Source of the DNA: Streptacidiphilus fuscans
GTDB taxonomy: Bacteria; Actinomycetota; Actinomycetes; Streptomycetales; Streptomycetaceae
Direction: 5' to 3'
Length of the DNA stretch: 64,000 bases
NCBI RefSeq assembly: GCF_015690355.1
Contig: NZ_JADPRT010000003.1
Location: 124,001 to 188,000 of the forward strand
This document shows, piece after piece, positions 29,505 to 37,219 of the stretch (positions are counted from its first letter, which is position 1; every line of letters begins with the position of its first letter). Under the pieces are notes generated by a model that was given only the letters and a program-made list of their open reading frames with translations, was not told the origin of the DNA and made no database searches. A program made the position numbers and the translations under genes.

Positions 29505-30493
29505 GCGTGTCGCAGCCTTACCCCCAGACGTACCCGCAGCAGGGCGCACCCGCTCCCGCACCCGGCTACGCGCCGCAGCCCGGCTACCCGCCGCAGGGAC
29601 AGATGCCGGGCCAGGGCCCTGGGCCGATGCCCGGCCAGATGCCAGGTGGTCAGATGCCCGGCCAGTTCCAGGGTCAGCCGCCGGTCCAGCCCCCGCGCAC
29701 GCCCACGATGGCCGGCGCCGCCGAGCGCCCGAACCTGCTGCACGCCCTCGCGTCGGAGTCGACCAAGCTCTGGACCACCCGGTCGACGCTGTGGCTGCTG
29801 ATCTGCGCCACACTGTCGATGCCGGTGGTCGACTTCGCGATCTCCTCGCACTACGCCGGGCTGGACCAGGTCCTCAGAAGCCAGTTCACGACCGACTCGA
29901 GCATCTCCGCTCTCACCGCGCTCCTGCTCTACGTGCCGCTCGGCGTCATGGTGATCACGACCGAGTACTCCTCGGGCATGATCCGCAACATCTTCACCGC
30001 CTGCCCGCGCCGGGCGCGCGTGCTGACCGCCAAGACGTTGATGCTGTTCGTCGGAACGCTCGTCACGACGACTCTGCTGAGCGCCCTGAGTCTGTTCGTG
30101 TCGCATGCGATGCTGCCGGGCAACTTCGGTGAGCCTGTCGCCAACAGTGACGTGCTGACCACGGCGTTCCGCTGCGGGATCTACCTCACGCTGGCCACGA
30201 TGTTCTCCTACGGGCTCGGCGCCATCCTGAAGCGTTCCGCCCCCGCGATCCTGATCATGATGGCCGCGATCTTCGTGCCGTTCGTGGTGGCGGTGGTCAC
30301 CGGCGCCGCACCGGGCAGCCTGGGCGAGAAGTTGATGGACTACTCGCTGATCTCCGGCCTGCTGAGTCAGTTCAACCCGCAGGACGCGCCCGCGACCGGC
30401 CCGTCGGCCACAGGCATCCTGATCTATCTCGCCATCGCGGCCGCAGCCGCGATCGGCGGCGCGTACGCGCTGGTGCTCACCCGCGACACCTGA
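29501..30493 (+). CDS. ABC-2 type transporter permease with Gln/Pro-rich N-terminus
   Basis: 330 residues. The first 75 residues are a disordered cytoplasmic head rich in P, Q, G and M (QGQMPGQGPGPMPGQMPGG), similar in make-up to the tail of its partner ATPase. About six membrane helices follow, with the ABC-2 coupling region ITTEYSSGMIRNIFTACPRRARVLTAKTL. Together with the ATPase it would form an exporter of unknown substrate. Start overlaps the ATPase stop, so the two are translationally coupled. Confidence 0.87.
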   Translation: MSVSQPYPQTYPQQGAPAPAPGYAPQPGYPPQGQMPGQGPGPMPGQMPGGQMPGQFQGQPPVQPPRTPTMAGAAERPNLLHALASESTKLWTTRSTLWLLICATLSMPVVDFAISSHYAGLDQVLRSQFTTDSSISALTALLLYVPLGVMVITTEYSSGMIRNIFTACPRRARVLTAKTLMLFVGTLVTTTLLSALSLFVSHAMLPGNFGEPVANSDVLTTAFRCGIYLTLATMFSYGLGAILKRSAPAILIMMAAIFVPFVVAVVTGAAPGSLGEKLMDYSLISGLLSQFNPQDAPATGPSATGILIYLAIAAAAAIGGAYALVLTRDT

Positions 30494-30554
30494 CGGTTCG
30501 ACCGACCGCTCGATCGACGGTCCGACCGCCGGTCCGATCGACGATCCGTCCCCG

Positions 30555-30585
30555 TGGTCGGGGTCTCAGAGCGAGACCCCGACCA
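30555..30585. terminator. Hairpin covering the murB stop, between two convergent genes
   Basis: Perfect 13-base arms TGGTCGGGGTCTC (30555-30567) and GAGACCCCGACCA (30573-30585). The right arm encodes the last murB residues (MVGVSL). It probably ends both the ABC permease and murB transcripts. Confidence 0.65.
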
Positions 30586-31624
30586 TCACCGGCTCGTTGA
30601 CCAGCGTCACGCCGAAGGCGTCCGCCACCCCGGTCTGGATCTCGCGTGCCAGCGCGAGGAGGTCCGCCGCGGTGGCGGTGCCCCGGTTGGTCAGGGCGAG
30701 GGTGTGCTTGGTGGAGAGGCGGGCCGGACCGGCGCCGTAGCCCTTGGTGAAGCCGGCCTTGTCGATCAGCCAGGCAGCGGAGGTCTTCTTGTGCCCCGCT
30801 CCCGCCTCGTACGCCGGCGCCTGGACGTCCGCACCCAGCCGCTCGGCGACCCGGGCCAGGAAAGCCGCGTGCTCGGCCTCGGTCAGGATCGGGTTGGTGA
30901 AGAACGAGCCTGCCGACCACGTGTCGTGGTCCTCCGGGTCCAGCACCATGCCCTTGCCACTTCGCAGCTTCAGCACCGCCTCGCGGGCCGCGCGCAGCTC
31001 CACGCGCTCCCCCGGCCCGACGCCCATGGTGCGCGCCGCCTCGGCGTAGCGGACCGGCGTCGACATGCCGTCGGCGTCCTCCAGCGCGAAGCGCACCCGC
31101 AGCACCACCCAGCGGTCCGGCTCGGCCTTGAAGCGGCTGTGCCGGTAGGCGAAGGCGCAGTCCTCGGCGGAGACGGTGACCGTCTCCCCGGCCCGGCGGT
31201 CGTAGGCGACGACCTCGGTGATCGTCTGGGAGACCTCCTGGCCGTAGGCGCCGACGTTCTGCACCGGCGTGGCACCGGCCGAACCCGGGATCCCGGCCAG
31301 GAACTCGATGCCGGCCAGGCCGTGCTCCAGCACAGCGGTGTCGACGGCGTCGGACCAGACCTCTCCCGCGGCCAGCTCCAGCGTGGTGCCGTCGAGAGCG
31401 AAGCCCTTGGTCGCGATGCGCAGGACGGTGCCGGGGAAGCCCGCGTCGCCGATCACCAGGTTGCTGCCGCCGCCGAGCACCAGCAGCGGCTCGCCCGCCT
31501 GGTCGGCCGCACGGACGACGGCCACGACCTCGTCGTCGGTCGTCGCCGTCACCAGCCGCCCGGCCGGGCCGCCGATGCGGAGCGTGGTCAGGGGGGCGAG
31601 GGGCGCGTCATGGAGTTCCTGCAC
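30566..31624 (-). CDS. murB: UDP-N-acetylmuramate dehydrogenase
   Basis: 352 residues from the GTG at 31624 (VQELHDAPLAPLTTLRIGG), which matches the family start; an ATG at 31669 with AGGG upstream is an alternative. FAD-binding motif GGGSNLVIGD, then PGSAGATPVQNVGAYGQEV, the substrate loop with YRHSRFK of type I enzymes, and GSFFTNPIL with the catalytic Ser region. It reduces UDP-GlcNAc-enolpyruvate to UDP-MurNAc with NADPH in peptidoglycan synthesis. Confidence 0.94.
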   Translation of the reverse strand: MQELHDAPLAPLTTLRIGGPAGRLVTATTDDEVVAVVRAADQAGEPLLVLGGGSNLVIGDAGFPGTVLRIATKGFALDGTTLELAAGEVWSDAVDTAVLEHGLAGIEFLAGIPGSAGATPVQNVGAYGQEVSQTITEVVAYDRRAGETVTVSAEDCAFAYRHSRFKAEPDRWVVLRVRFALEDADGMSTPVRYAEAARTMGVGPGERVELRAAREAVLKLRSGKGMVLDPEDHDTWSAGSFFTNPILTEAEHAAFLARVAERLGADVQAPAYEAGAGHKKTSAAWLIDKAGFTKGYGAGPARLSTKHTLALTNRGTATAADLLALAREIQTGVADAFGVTLVNEPVMVGVSL

Positions 31625-31683
31625 GGGGACAGGGTATCCGGCGGCACCGGACACCCTGTCTGCTCGCATCGTCAGCCCTGTGT

Positions 31684-33216
31684 TCAGGCGACCGGCTCGG
31701 GCGTCTGCGTCGAGGGCCCGGCCGACGGCCCGACCGGCCCCTCGGCCGACCCATCGGTGACTGCCCCGACCGGCCCGTCGGCCGACGCATCGGTCACCGC
31801 TCCGCCCGCCGCCACCGGCTGCCCCTGCACGGTCCGGCTCCGGCGCGGGGCGATCAGGATCGCGACCACCGCCATCGCGACCACGGCCGCGCCGACCCAC
31901 AGCGCCGGGATCAGCCCGTCGACGAAGCTCTGTCCGCTGGCGTAGCTGCCGCGCGCGGTGAAGACCGACGTCAGGACCGCGACGCCGAGCGCGCCGCCCA
32001 CCTCACGCAGGGCGTTGTTGGTGCCCGAGGCCACGCCCTGCTCCTCCGGCTTGACCGAGCCCATCAGCATGGCCGCCACCGGGGCGAAGAAGAGCGCCAT
32101 GCCTGTGCCCGAGATCACCAGCCCCGGGACCTGGCTCGCGTAGCTGATGTGCGCGGCGGCGATCGCCGCGAACCAGCCCAGCCCGATCGCCTGCAGTGCC
32201 AGACCGACGGCGATCACGGTCCGGCCGCCGATCCGGTCTACCAGCAGTCCGGCCAGCGGCGCGACGATCATCGGCATCCCGGTCCACGGCAGCATCCGGA
32301 CGCCCGCACCCATCGGGCTGTAGCCCTGGACGTTCTGCAGGTACTGGCTGAGCAGGAAGATCGCGCCGAACATGCCGAGCGACATCAGCATCGACGCGGC
32401 GTTCACGGCGGCGAAGGTGCGGTTGCGGAAGAGCCGCAGCGGCAGCAGCGGATGGGCCGCCCGGGACTCCCAGACGATGAAGCCGACCAGCAGCACCGCG
32501 CCACCGACCAGCCCGGACAGCACCGGCACGCTGGTCCAGCCGTCCGAGTTGCCGCGGATCAGGCCGTAGACGATGCCGAACAGACCCGCGCTCGCCAAGG
32601 CAGTGCCGGTGACGTCGAGCCGGCTGTTGGGCCCGAACGACTCGGTCAGCCGCAGCCTGGCCAGCGGCAGCAGCAGGAGGCCGATCGGGACGTTGAGGGC
32701 AAAGATCCACTGCCAGGACAGGTGCTGGACGACGGCTCCGCCGATCAGCGGGCCCATGGCCACGGCCATGCCGTTGACCGCTCCCCAGGCCCCGAACGCC
32801 ACGCCTCGCCTGGCGGCGGGGACGGCGCTGGTGAGCAGGGTCAGGCTGACCGGCATCAGCAGCGCCGCCCCGACGCCCTGCGCCGCGCGTGCGGCGACCA
32901 GCACGTCGATGCTCGGCGCGAGGGAGGCGGCGAGCGACGAGACCGTGAAGAGCCCGAGCCCGATGATGAAGAGCCGACGCCGCCCGAACCGGTCACCGAG
33001 CGCCGCGCCGAGCATCAGCAGCACGGCGAAGGTCAGCGTGTAGGCGTTGACCGTCCACTCCAGGTCGGTGATGCCCCCGCCCAGATGGGCGCGGATGGAC
33101 GGCAGCGCGGTGGTGACCACGAGGTTGTCGAGCGCGGCCATGAAGCCTGCGGTGCTGGTGATGACGAAGGCCCAGACAGCTGGGCGGCCCTTGCGAGCGG
33201 TCGGATTGCTGGCCAT
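31684..33216 (-). CDS. MFS drug exporter, DHA2 family (EmrB/QacA type, 14 helices)
   Basis: 510 residues from the ATG at 33216, which has GGGGGA four bases upstream. First helix with motif D1 (GFMAALDNLVVTTALPSIR), motif A GAALGDRFGRRRLF, motif C region GAWGAVNGMAVAMGPLIGG, and 14 predicted helices. The C-terminal 45 residues are a low-complexity tail made by a duplicated 36-base unit (VTDASADGPVG, VTDGSAEGPVG). It lies downstream of a TetR gene on the same strand, so it is probably an inducible efflux pump controlled by that regulator. Confidence 0.88.
   Translation of the reverse strand: MASNPTARKGRPAVWAFVITSTAGFMAALDNLVVTTALPSIRAHLGGGITDLEWTVNAYTLTFAVLLMLGAALGDRFGRRRLFIIGLGLFTVSSLAASLAPSIDVLVAARAAQGVGAALLMPVSLTLLTSAVPAARRGVAFGAWGAVNGMAVAMGPLIGGAVVQHLSWQWIFALNVPIGLLLLPLARLRLTESFGPNSRLDVTGTALASAGLFGIVYGLIRGNSDGWTSVPVLSGLVGGAVLLVGFIVWESRAAHPLLPLRLFRNRTFAAVNAASMLMSLGMFGAIFLLSQYLQNVQGYSPMGAGVRMLPWTGMPMIVAPLAGLLVDRIGGRTVIAVGLALQAIGLGWFAAIAAAHISYASQVPGLVISGTGMALFFAPVAAMLMGSVKPEEQGVASGTNNALREVGGALGVAVLTSVFTARGSYASGQSFVDGLIPALWVGAAVVAMAVVAILIAPRRSRTVQGQPVAAGGAVTDASADGPVGAVTDGSAEGPVGPSAGPSTQTPEPVA
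31729..31800 (-). repeat. 36-bp tandem duplication in the MFS gene tail
   Basis: Copies 31729-31764 and 31765-31800 differ at only a few bases and encode two 12-residue units (VTDASADGPVGA-type) at the C-terminus of the exporter. Confidence 0.75.
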
Positions 33217-33238
33217 GGTGTCCCCCTGGCGCATGTAG

Positions 33239-33248
33239 TGATCGATCA
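33239..33248. promoter_or_regulatory. Palindrome upstream of the MFS gene, candidate TetR operator
   Basis: TGATCGATCA, 23 bases before the MFS start codon and after the tetR terminator. A short palindrome in this position fits a repressor site, but it does not resemble the one upstream of tetR. Confidence 0.35.
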
Positions 33249-33261
33249 ATAACTTTTGGCG

Positions 33262-33308
33262 ACCGAAAAATCGGCGGCCGTCCCCTCAAAAGGGGCGTCA
33301 GCCGCCGA
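33262..33308 (-). terminator. Intrinsic terminator at the tetR stop codon
   Basis: Arms TCGGCGGC (33271-33278) and GCCGCCGA (33301-33308) enclose a second hairpin CCCCT/AGGGG; on the minus strand a TTTTT run follows. The stop codon of tetR lies inside the hairpin. The MFS gene therefore needs its own promoter. Confidence 0.82.
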
Positions 33309-33951
33309 TCGAATCCGTCTTCACGTGTGCGTTCTTGCTGATCGCGTTCTTGGTGCTCGTTGCAGCGGTGCTCTCGTTGTTGGCGCCCGGGATCCCGCAG
33401 GCCTTCTTGCCGAGCGACTGCCAGACCCGATGGTCGGGCGGGAAGCCCATCGCCACCAGGGAGTTGATGAGCATGCCGGAGGCGAAGAACTGGCCGATCT
33501 CCTCCGGCGTCGAGCCGGAGACCGCGGCGACGGAGTCCCAGAGGTCCTCCCAGAGCGCCCGGACGGCCTTGCCCACCTCGTGGTCCCCCGCCGCCTCGGC
33601 GGCGGCGGTGGACACGTACATCTGCATCTGCATGAGCAGGCGGCTGCGGTCCCCGATCAGCTCGACGTACGCATCGCCCATGGCTTCCAGGGCCTCCTCG
33701 CCCTGCAGCCCTTCGGCCGCGGCGAGGAAGCTCTCCTTGACCTCTTCCATGCAGCGCCGGACAGCGGCCTCGAACAGCGCCCGCTTGTTCTCGAAGAGCC
33801 GGAAGAGGTACGGCTGCGACACCCCGACCTGCCGAGCGATCTCGGCGGTCGAGGTGCCGTTGTAGCCACCGTCGGCGAACGCGACCATCGCGGCGCGGAT
33901 GACGCTCTCACGCCGCTCCTCCGCGCTCATCCGCATGCTCGTCCTCGCCAT
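33298..33951 (-). CDS. TetR/AcrR family transcriptional regulator
   Basis: 217 residues. The N-terminal DNA-binding domain reads RMSAEERRESVIRAAMVAFADGG, then the helix-turn-helix TSTAEIARQVGVSQPYLFRLFENKRALFEAAV; the rest is the all-helical ligand domain. The ATG at 33951 is used here; an ATG at 33936 has a better ribosome site (GAGGA). An inverted repeat lies just upstream of the gene, suggesting autoregulation, and the MFS exporter follows on the same strand, its likely target. Confidence 0.88.
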   Translation of the reverse strand: MARTSMRMSAEERRESVIRAAMVAFADGGYNGTSTAEIARQVGVSQPYLFRLFENKRALFEAAVRRCMEEVKESFLAAAEGLQGEEALEAMGDAYVELIGDRSRLLMQMQMYVSTAAAEAAGDHEVGKAVRALWEDLWDSVAAVSGSTPEEIGQFFASGMLINSLVAMGFPPDHRVWQSLGKKACGIPGANNESTAATSTKNAISKNAHVKTDSIGG

Positions 33952-33959
33952 GCTTCAAA

Positions 33960-33982
33960 GTTAGTGGTTGATTACTAACCAC
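33960..33982. promoter_or_regulatory. Inverted repeat upstream of tetR, candidate autoregulatory operator
   Basis: GTTAGT (33960-33965) and ACTAAC (33974-33979) with an overlapping GTGGTT/AACCAC pair. It starts eight bases before the tetR start codon, where a TetR operator is expected. Confidence 0.5.
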
Positions 33983-34044
33983 GCAAGAGGGCAGCGCACC
34001 GACCTGGTCGCCACCGAGTCCGTGCTTCCCGCGGTCGGCCCCGA

Positions 34045-34473
34045 TCAGCCCAGCTGGACGACGGCGCGGGCCATGCCCAGCACCTTCTGTCCGGCGCTGG
34101 TCGCGGTCAGGTCGACCCGGACCCGGCGCTCGTCCAGCTTGGCGGCGACCTTGGCGCTGACCTCGATCGTCGCGCCGGTCGCGTCGTTCGGCACGACCAC
34201 CGGCTTGGTGAAGCGGACGCTGTACTCGACCACCGCGGCCGGGTCGACCGTCCAGTCGGTGATCACCCGGGCCGCCTCGGCCATGGTGAACATGCCGTGG
34301 GCGATCACGTCCGGCAGGCCGACCTCCTTGGCGAAGGCCTCGTTCCAGTGGATCGGGTTGAAGTCGCCCGAGGCGCCCGCGTACTGGACCAGCGTGGCGC
34401 GGGTCACCGGGAAGGTCCGGGCCGGGAGTTCCGTGCCCACCTCGACGTCGTCGTAGTTGATGATCGCGGTCAT
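34045..34473 (-). CDS. MaoC-family dehydratase, HadB-like subunit
   Basis: 142 residues with a hot-dog fold. The hydratase-2 motif is complete: YAGASGDFNPIHWNE contains the catalytic Asp and His. It resembles HadB of mycobacterial FAS-II and the second half of (R)-specific enoyl-CoA hydratases. It begins seven bases after the end of the partner gene, so the two should form a heterodimeric (3R)-hydroxyacyl dehydratase. In Streptomyces such pairs are conserved next to rpmG. Confidence 0.85.
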   Translation of the reverse strand: MTAIINYDDVEVGTELPARTFPVTRATLVQYAGASGDFNPIHWNEAFAKEVGLPDVIAHGMFTMAEAARVITDWTVDPAAVVEYSVRFTKPVVVPNDATGATIEVSAKVAAKLDERRVRVDLTATSAGQKVLGMARAVVQLG

Positions 34474-34480
34474 CCCCGCC

Positions 34481-34936
34481 TCACTCCCCCGCCTCGGCCG
34501 CGCGGGCGACCAGCATCATGAGGGCGGTCACCACGTGCTCGCCGCTCTCCTCGTGCACCTCGCCACGGACCGTCAGCACGTCGTTGCCGGCCAGCGACTT
34601 GATCGACTCGATCATGCAGGTGACCCGCAGGCGGTCACCGGCGCGCACCGGGCGGCTGTAGACGAACTTCTGGTCGCCGTGGACGACCCGGCTGAAGTCC
34701 AGGCCCAGCTCCGGGTCCTGGACCACCTGTGCGGCGGCACGGTAGGTGATCAGGAACGGGAACGTGGGCGGCGCGATCACATCGGGGTGGCCGAGCGCCT
34801 TGGCCGCGTCCGCGTCGAGGTACGCCGGGTTGGCGTCACGGACCGCCTCGGCGAACTCGCGGATCTTCTCGCGCCCGACCTCGTACGGCGCGGTGGGCGG
34901 GTACGTCCGCCCGATGAGGGAGGGATCCAGCGGCAT
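34481..34936 (-). CDS. MaoC-like N-terminal dehydratase, HadA-like subunit
   Basis: 151 residues from the ATG at 34936, with CAGGAG seven bases upstream. Starts MPLDPSLIGRTYPPTAPYEV and has the FAS1_DH/MaoC N-terminal hot-dog fold, with FSRVVHGDQKFVYSRPVRAGD; it lacks the catalytic Asp-His pair, which its HadB-like partner supplies. Expected to bind the acyl chain in a heterodimer. The upstream terminator at 35035-35067 separates it from rpmG. Confidence 0.83.
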   Translation of the reverse strand: MPLDPSLIGRTYPPTAPYEVGREKIREFAEAVRDANPAYLDADAAKALGHPDVIAPPTFPFLITYRAAAQVVQDPELGLDFSRVVHGDQKFVYSRPVRAGDRLRVTCMIESIKSLAGNDVLTVRGEVHEESGEHVVTALMMLVARAAEAGE

Positions 34937-35034
34937 GCGCGACTCCTGAAAGTTGTCGACTGAGACTGAGAGTTCTCGAACAGAGTTCCAGACACAGTTT
35001 CCGGGCACGGGCCCGGGCATGGCTCCGGACACGA

Positions 35035-35067
35035 CGAAGGCCGCCCCCTTGACGGAGACGGCCTTCG
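35035..35067 (-). terminator. Terminator of rpmG
   Basis: Perfect arms CGAAGGCCG (35035-35043) and CGGCCTTCG (35059-35067), 65 bases after the rpmG stop and about 100 bases before hadA. Confidence 0.7.
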
Positions 35068-35131
35068 GCTCGAAGTTCTCTAAGAACCCGAAGATGCTGA
35101 CGAGATTGCGACGATGCGCGCAGGCGCAGGG

Positions 35132-35296
35132 TCAGCGGGTCTCGCGGTGCGCGGTGTGCGCGTTGCAGCGGGGGCAGTGCTTCTTCATCTCAAGACGGTC
35201 CGGGTCGTTACGCCGGTTCTTCTTGGTGATGTAGTTCCGCTCCTTGCACTCCACGCACGCCAGCGTGATCTTCGGACGGACATCAGTGGCGGCCAC
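35132..35296 (-). CDS. rpmG: 50S ribosomal protein L33 (zinc-binding form)
   Basis: 54 residues from a GTG at 35296, preceded by GAGGAAGG. The protein reads [20 protein letters not shown] then [20 protein letters not shown] and [14 protein letters not shown]. Two CxxC pairs (residues 14/17 and 41/44) make it the C+ zinc form, the copy used under zinc-replete conditions. It follows tRNA-Thr and tRNA-Met on the same strand, the usual arrangement. Confidence 0.95.
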   Translation of the reverse strand: MAATDVRPKITLACVECKERNYITKKNRRNDPDRLEMKKHCPRCNAHTAHRETR

Positions 35297-35382
35297 GGGA
35301 GTGCCTTCCTCGGACAGACAACGTTACAGACAGACAAGAGTAGCCGACCGGGCCTGAACCAGGAAATCGGCTACGGGTGTGG

Positions 35383-35455
35383 TAGCGGTGACCGGACTTG
35401 AACCGGTGACACAGCGATTATGAGCCGCTTGCTCTACCAACTGAGCTACACCGCC
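35383..35455 (-). tRNA. tRNA-Met (CAT), elongator
   Basis: Acceptor GGCGGTG pairs with CACCGCT (G1-U72), D arm GTAGCTCAGTTGGTAGAGC, anticodon loop with CAT in GGCTCATAATC, T arm CCGGTTCAAGTCCGG. A CCA follows the discriminator A (35382-35380), so the tail may be encoded. G1 paired to U72 and the D arm fit the elongator, not the initiator. Confidence 0.96.
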
Positions 35456-35499
35456 ACGACGATCGCGTTCCCCGCCTTGGCGGGGAACCCTCTCATCCG

Positions 35500-35572
35500 A
35501 GCCCCCATGCGGAATCGAACCGCAGACCTTCTCCTTACCATGGAGACGCTCTACCGACTGAGCTATAGGGGC
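35500..35572 (-). tRNA. tRNA-Thr (GGT)
   Basis: 73-nt cloverleaf: acceptor GCCCCTA/TGGGGGC, D arm ATAGCTCAGTCGGTAGAGC, anticodon loop ATGGTAA between TCTCC and GGAGA, T arm TGCGGTTCGATTCCGCA, discriminator T, no encoded CCA. It is 44 bases upstream of tRNA-Met and probably co-transcribed. Confidence 0.96.
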
Positions 35573-35824
35573 GAACGGGGAAGACATTACACGGTCCGCA
35601 GCCCAACCGTGAAATCCGTTTGGCGCTGCTCCGGTACGACTTTTGCCACGGCCGCCACACGCCCCACGCGCCTCCCCTGCCGACCGCGGCCCGCGCCCTA
35701 GGCTCACTGTCTGCGATCTTGAACTTCACGCAGTTTCCAGCGGTCACGCGGCGGTCACGCAGCCTCCAGGCAGTTTCGCGGCAGGCGGCGGGAAGCGGCA
35801 GGCGGCAGGAAGGAGCGCCGGGCC

Positions 35825-37144
35825 ATGGCAGCCGAGGCGGGGGGCGGAGCGGGGACCGGCGCGGACGCCGGAACGGCAGGGTCGTCGGCGCTGCAGCCGG
35901 CACTGCTGCTGACGGGTGCGCGACTGGCCGACGGCCGGGCCGTCGACGTGCGGCTCTGGGGCGAGCGGATCGAGGCGGTCGGCGCGTTCGGCAGCCTCAG
36001 CGCCCCGGAACGCCTGGACCTGCGCGGCTACCTGCTGCTCCCCGCCCCGGCGGAGCCCCACGCCCACCTCGACGAGGCCTTCACCGGGGACGGCGGCGGG
36101 CCGGGCAACGCTGGTGGCTCGGACAACGCTCGTGGTTCGGGCAGCGCTGGTGGTTCGGGCAGCGCTGGTGGCTCCGGTGGCGACGAGCTGCGGCGGCGGA
36201 TCACCGAGGCCGCACTGACCTACCTCGGCTACGGCACGACCGCGCTCCGCACGCAGATCCTGGTCAGCGACGAGACCGGCCTCGCCCGCCTCGAAGCGGC
36301 ACTCCAGGCGGCGCGGGACCTACGGGGACTGGTGGACTGTCAGATCACCGTCCTGCCGGGGCGATCCACCGCCGGCGTGCCTTCGGCATCCGCTGTCGAG
36401 AGCGAGCGCCAGGCCCTCGCCCTGCTGCGGGACGGACTCCGCGCCGGGGCGCACGCGCTCGGCGGACGCCTCACCGAGGCGCCGCATCCGCCCGCCCGTC
36501 TGGCCGCTCTGGTCGCCCTCGCCCGGGAGTGCGACCGCCCGCTCGATCTGCACGGCACGGCAGGGCTGACCGCGCCTGCCGCAGGCGCCCGTCACACCAC
36601 CACCGAACTCCCGCCGGGCTCGATGCTGTGCCTGGACGGGCCGCCGCCCTTTGCCGCAGCCCTGACGAGCTCGGGTGCCGGCGTCGTGGTCCTCCCGGCG
36701 ACCGGACGCTGCGCGGGCGGACCGCCTCGGACCGTCAGCGGCTTCGATCCCGCGTCGGTCCGTGCGCTGGCCGAGGAGGGGATCCCGGTCGCCGCCGGGA
36801 GCGGGGCGCTGCGCGACTCCGTCTGCCCGGTCGGCCGCGCGGATCCGCTGGAGACGGCCTTCCTGCTGTCGGCCGCGACGGGCCTCTCCGCGGCGGAGGC
36901 GTACGCGGCCGTCAGCTCGAGCGCGCGCGCGATGCTCGGGCTGACGCCCGGACAGATCCGCGCCGGCGATCCGGCCGAACTGGTCGCCGTACGCGGCGAG
37001 AGCCTGACCGCCGCGCTGTCCGGCGGGCACAGCCGGGTCGTGATCCACCGTGGCCGGGTGGTCTCCCGCACCAGCGCCGTCCGCGAGTACGCGGACACCA
37101 CCGCTGCCGCGGTCCCCCGCCAGGGCCGCCCCGGACCAGCCTGA
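35825..37144 (+). CDS. Cytosine-deaminase-like amidohydrolase, possibly with an incomplete active site
   Basis: 439 residues. An alanine/glycine-rich head is followed by a composite-domain strand and the metal motif PAEPHAHLDEAF (HxH). Directly after it, residues 94-119 are a Gly/Ser/Asn insertion made by 18-base tandem repeats. Later motifs are LDLHGT and AAGSGALRDSVCPVGRADPLE, which resembles the cytosine-deaminase GTDNVRDPFYPYG block but has Ser instead of the first Asp-containing turn. The second histidine block of the family is not obvious. Substrate unknown; a degenerate or altered enzyme is possible. Confidence 0.75.
   Translation: MAAEAGGGAGTGADAGTAGSSALQPALLLTGARLADGRAVDVRLWGERIEAVGAFGSLSAPERLDLRGYLLLPAPAEPHAHLDEAFTGDGGGPGNAGGSDNARGSGSAGGSGSAGGSGGDELRRRITEAALTYLGYGTTALRTQILVSDETGLARLEAALQAARDLRGLVDCQITVLPGRSTAGVPSASAVESERQALALLRDGLRAGAHALGGRLTEAPHPPARLAALVALARECDRPLDLHGTAGLTAPAAGARHTTTELPPGSMLCLDGPPPFAAALTSSGAGVVVLPATGRCAGGPPRTVSGFDPASVRALAEEGIPVAAGSGALRDSVCPVGRADPLETAFLLSAATGLSAAEAYAAVSSSARAMLGLTPGQIRAGDPAELVAVRGESLTAALSGGHSRVVIHRGRVVSRTSAVREYADTTAAAVPRQGRPGPA
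36106..36180 (+). repeat. 18-bp tandem repeat inside the amidohydrolase gene
   Basis: About four copies of an 18-base unit of the form GGCAGCGCTGGTGGTTCG, encoding (G/S)(N/S)A(G/R)GS units. The last two copies are almost identical, so the tract is recent and could change length by slippage. Confidence 0.8.
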
Positions 37145-37168
37145 GGTGACGTGACGTGACGTCACCTC
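37143..37168. terminator. Palindrome between convergent amidohydrolase and GNAT genes
   Basis: GAGGTGACGT (37143-37152) and ACGTCACCTC (37159-37168) pair perfectly over a 6-base loop; it begins at the amidohydrolase stop codon. Probably a bidirectional terminator. Confidence 0.6.
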
Positions 37169-37179
37169 ACCCGCCGCCT

Positions 37180-37219
37180 CATCCGATGTGACATCTGACG
37201 TTGCATCCGATGTGACATC
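37180..37219. repeat. 16-bp direct repeat with 24-bp period
   Basis: CATCCGATGTGACATC occurs at 37180-37195 and again at 37204-37219, the second copy overlapping the GNAT stop codon. Role unknown. Confidence 0.65.

Noticed and set aside
35500..35572. tRNA-Thr and tRNA-Met as further integration sites
   Set aside because: No integrase, direct repeat or foreign-looking DNA was seen next to them; the order tRNA-Thr, tRNA-Met, rpmG is the normal one.
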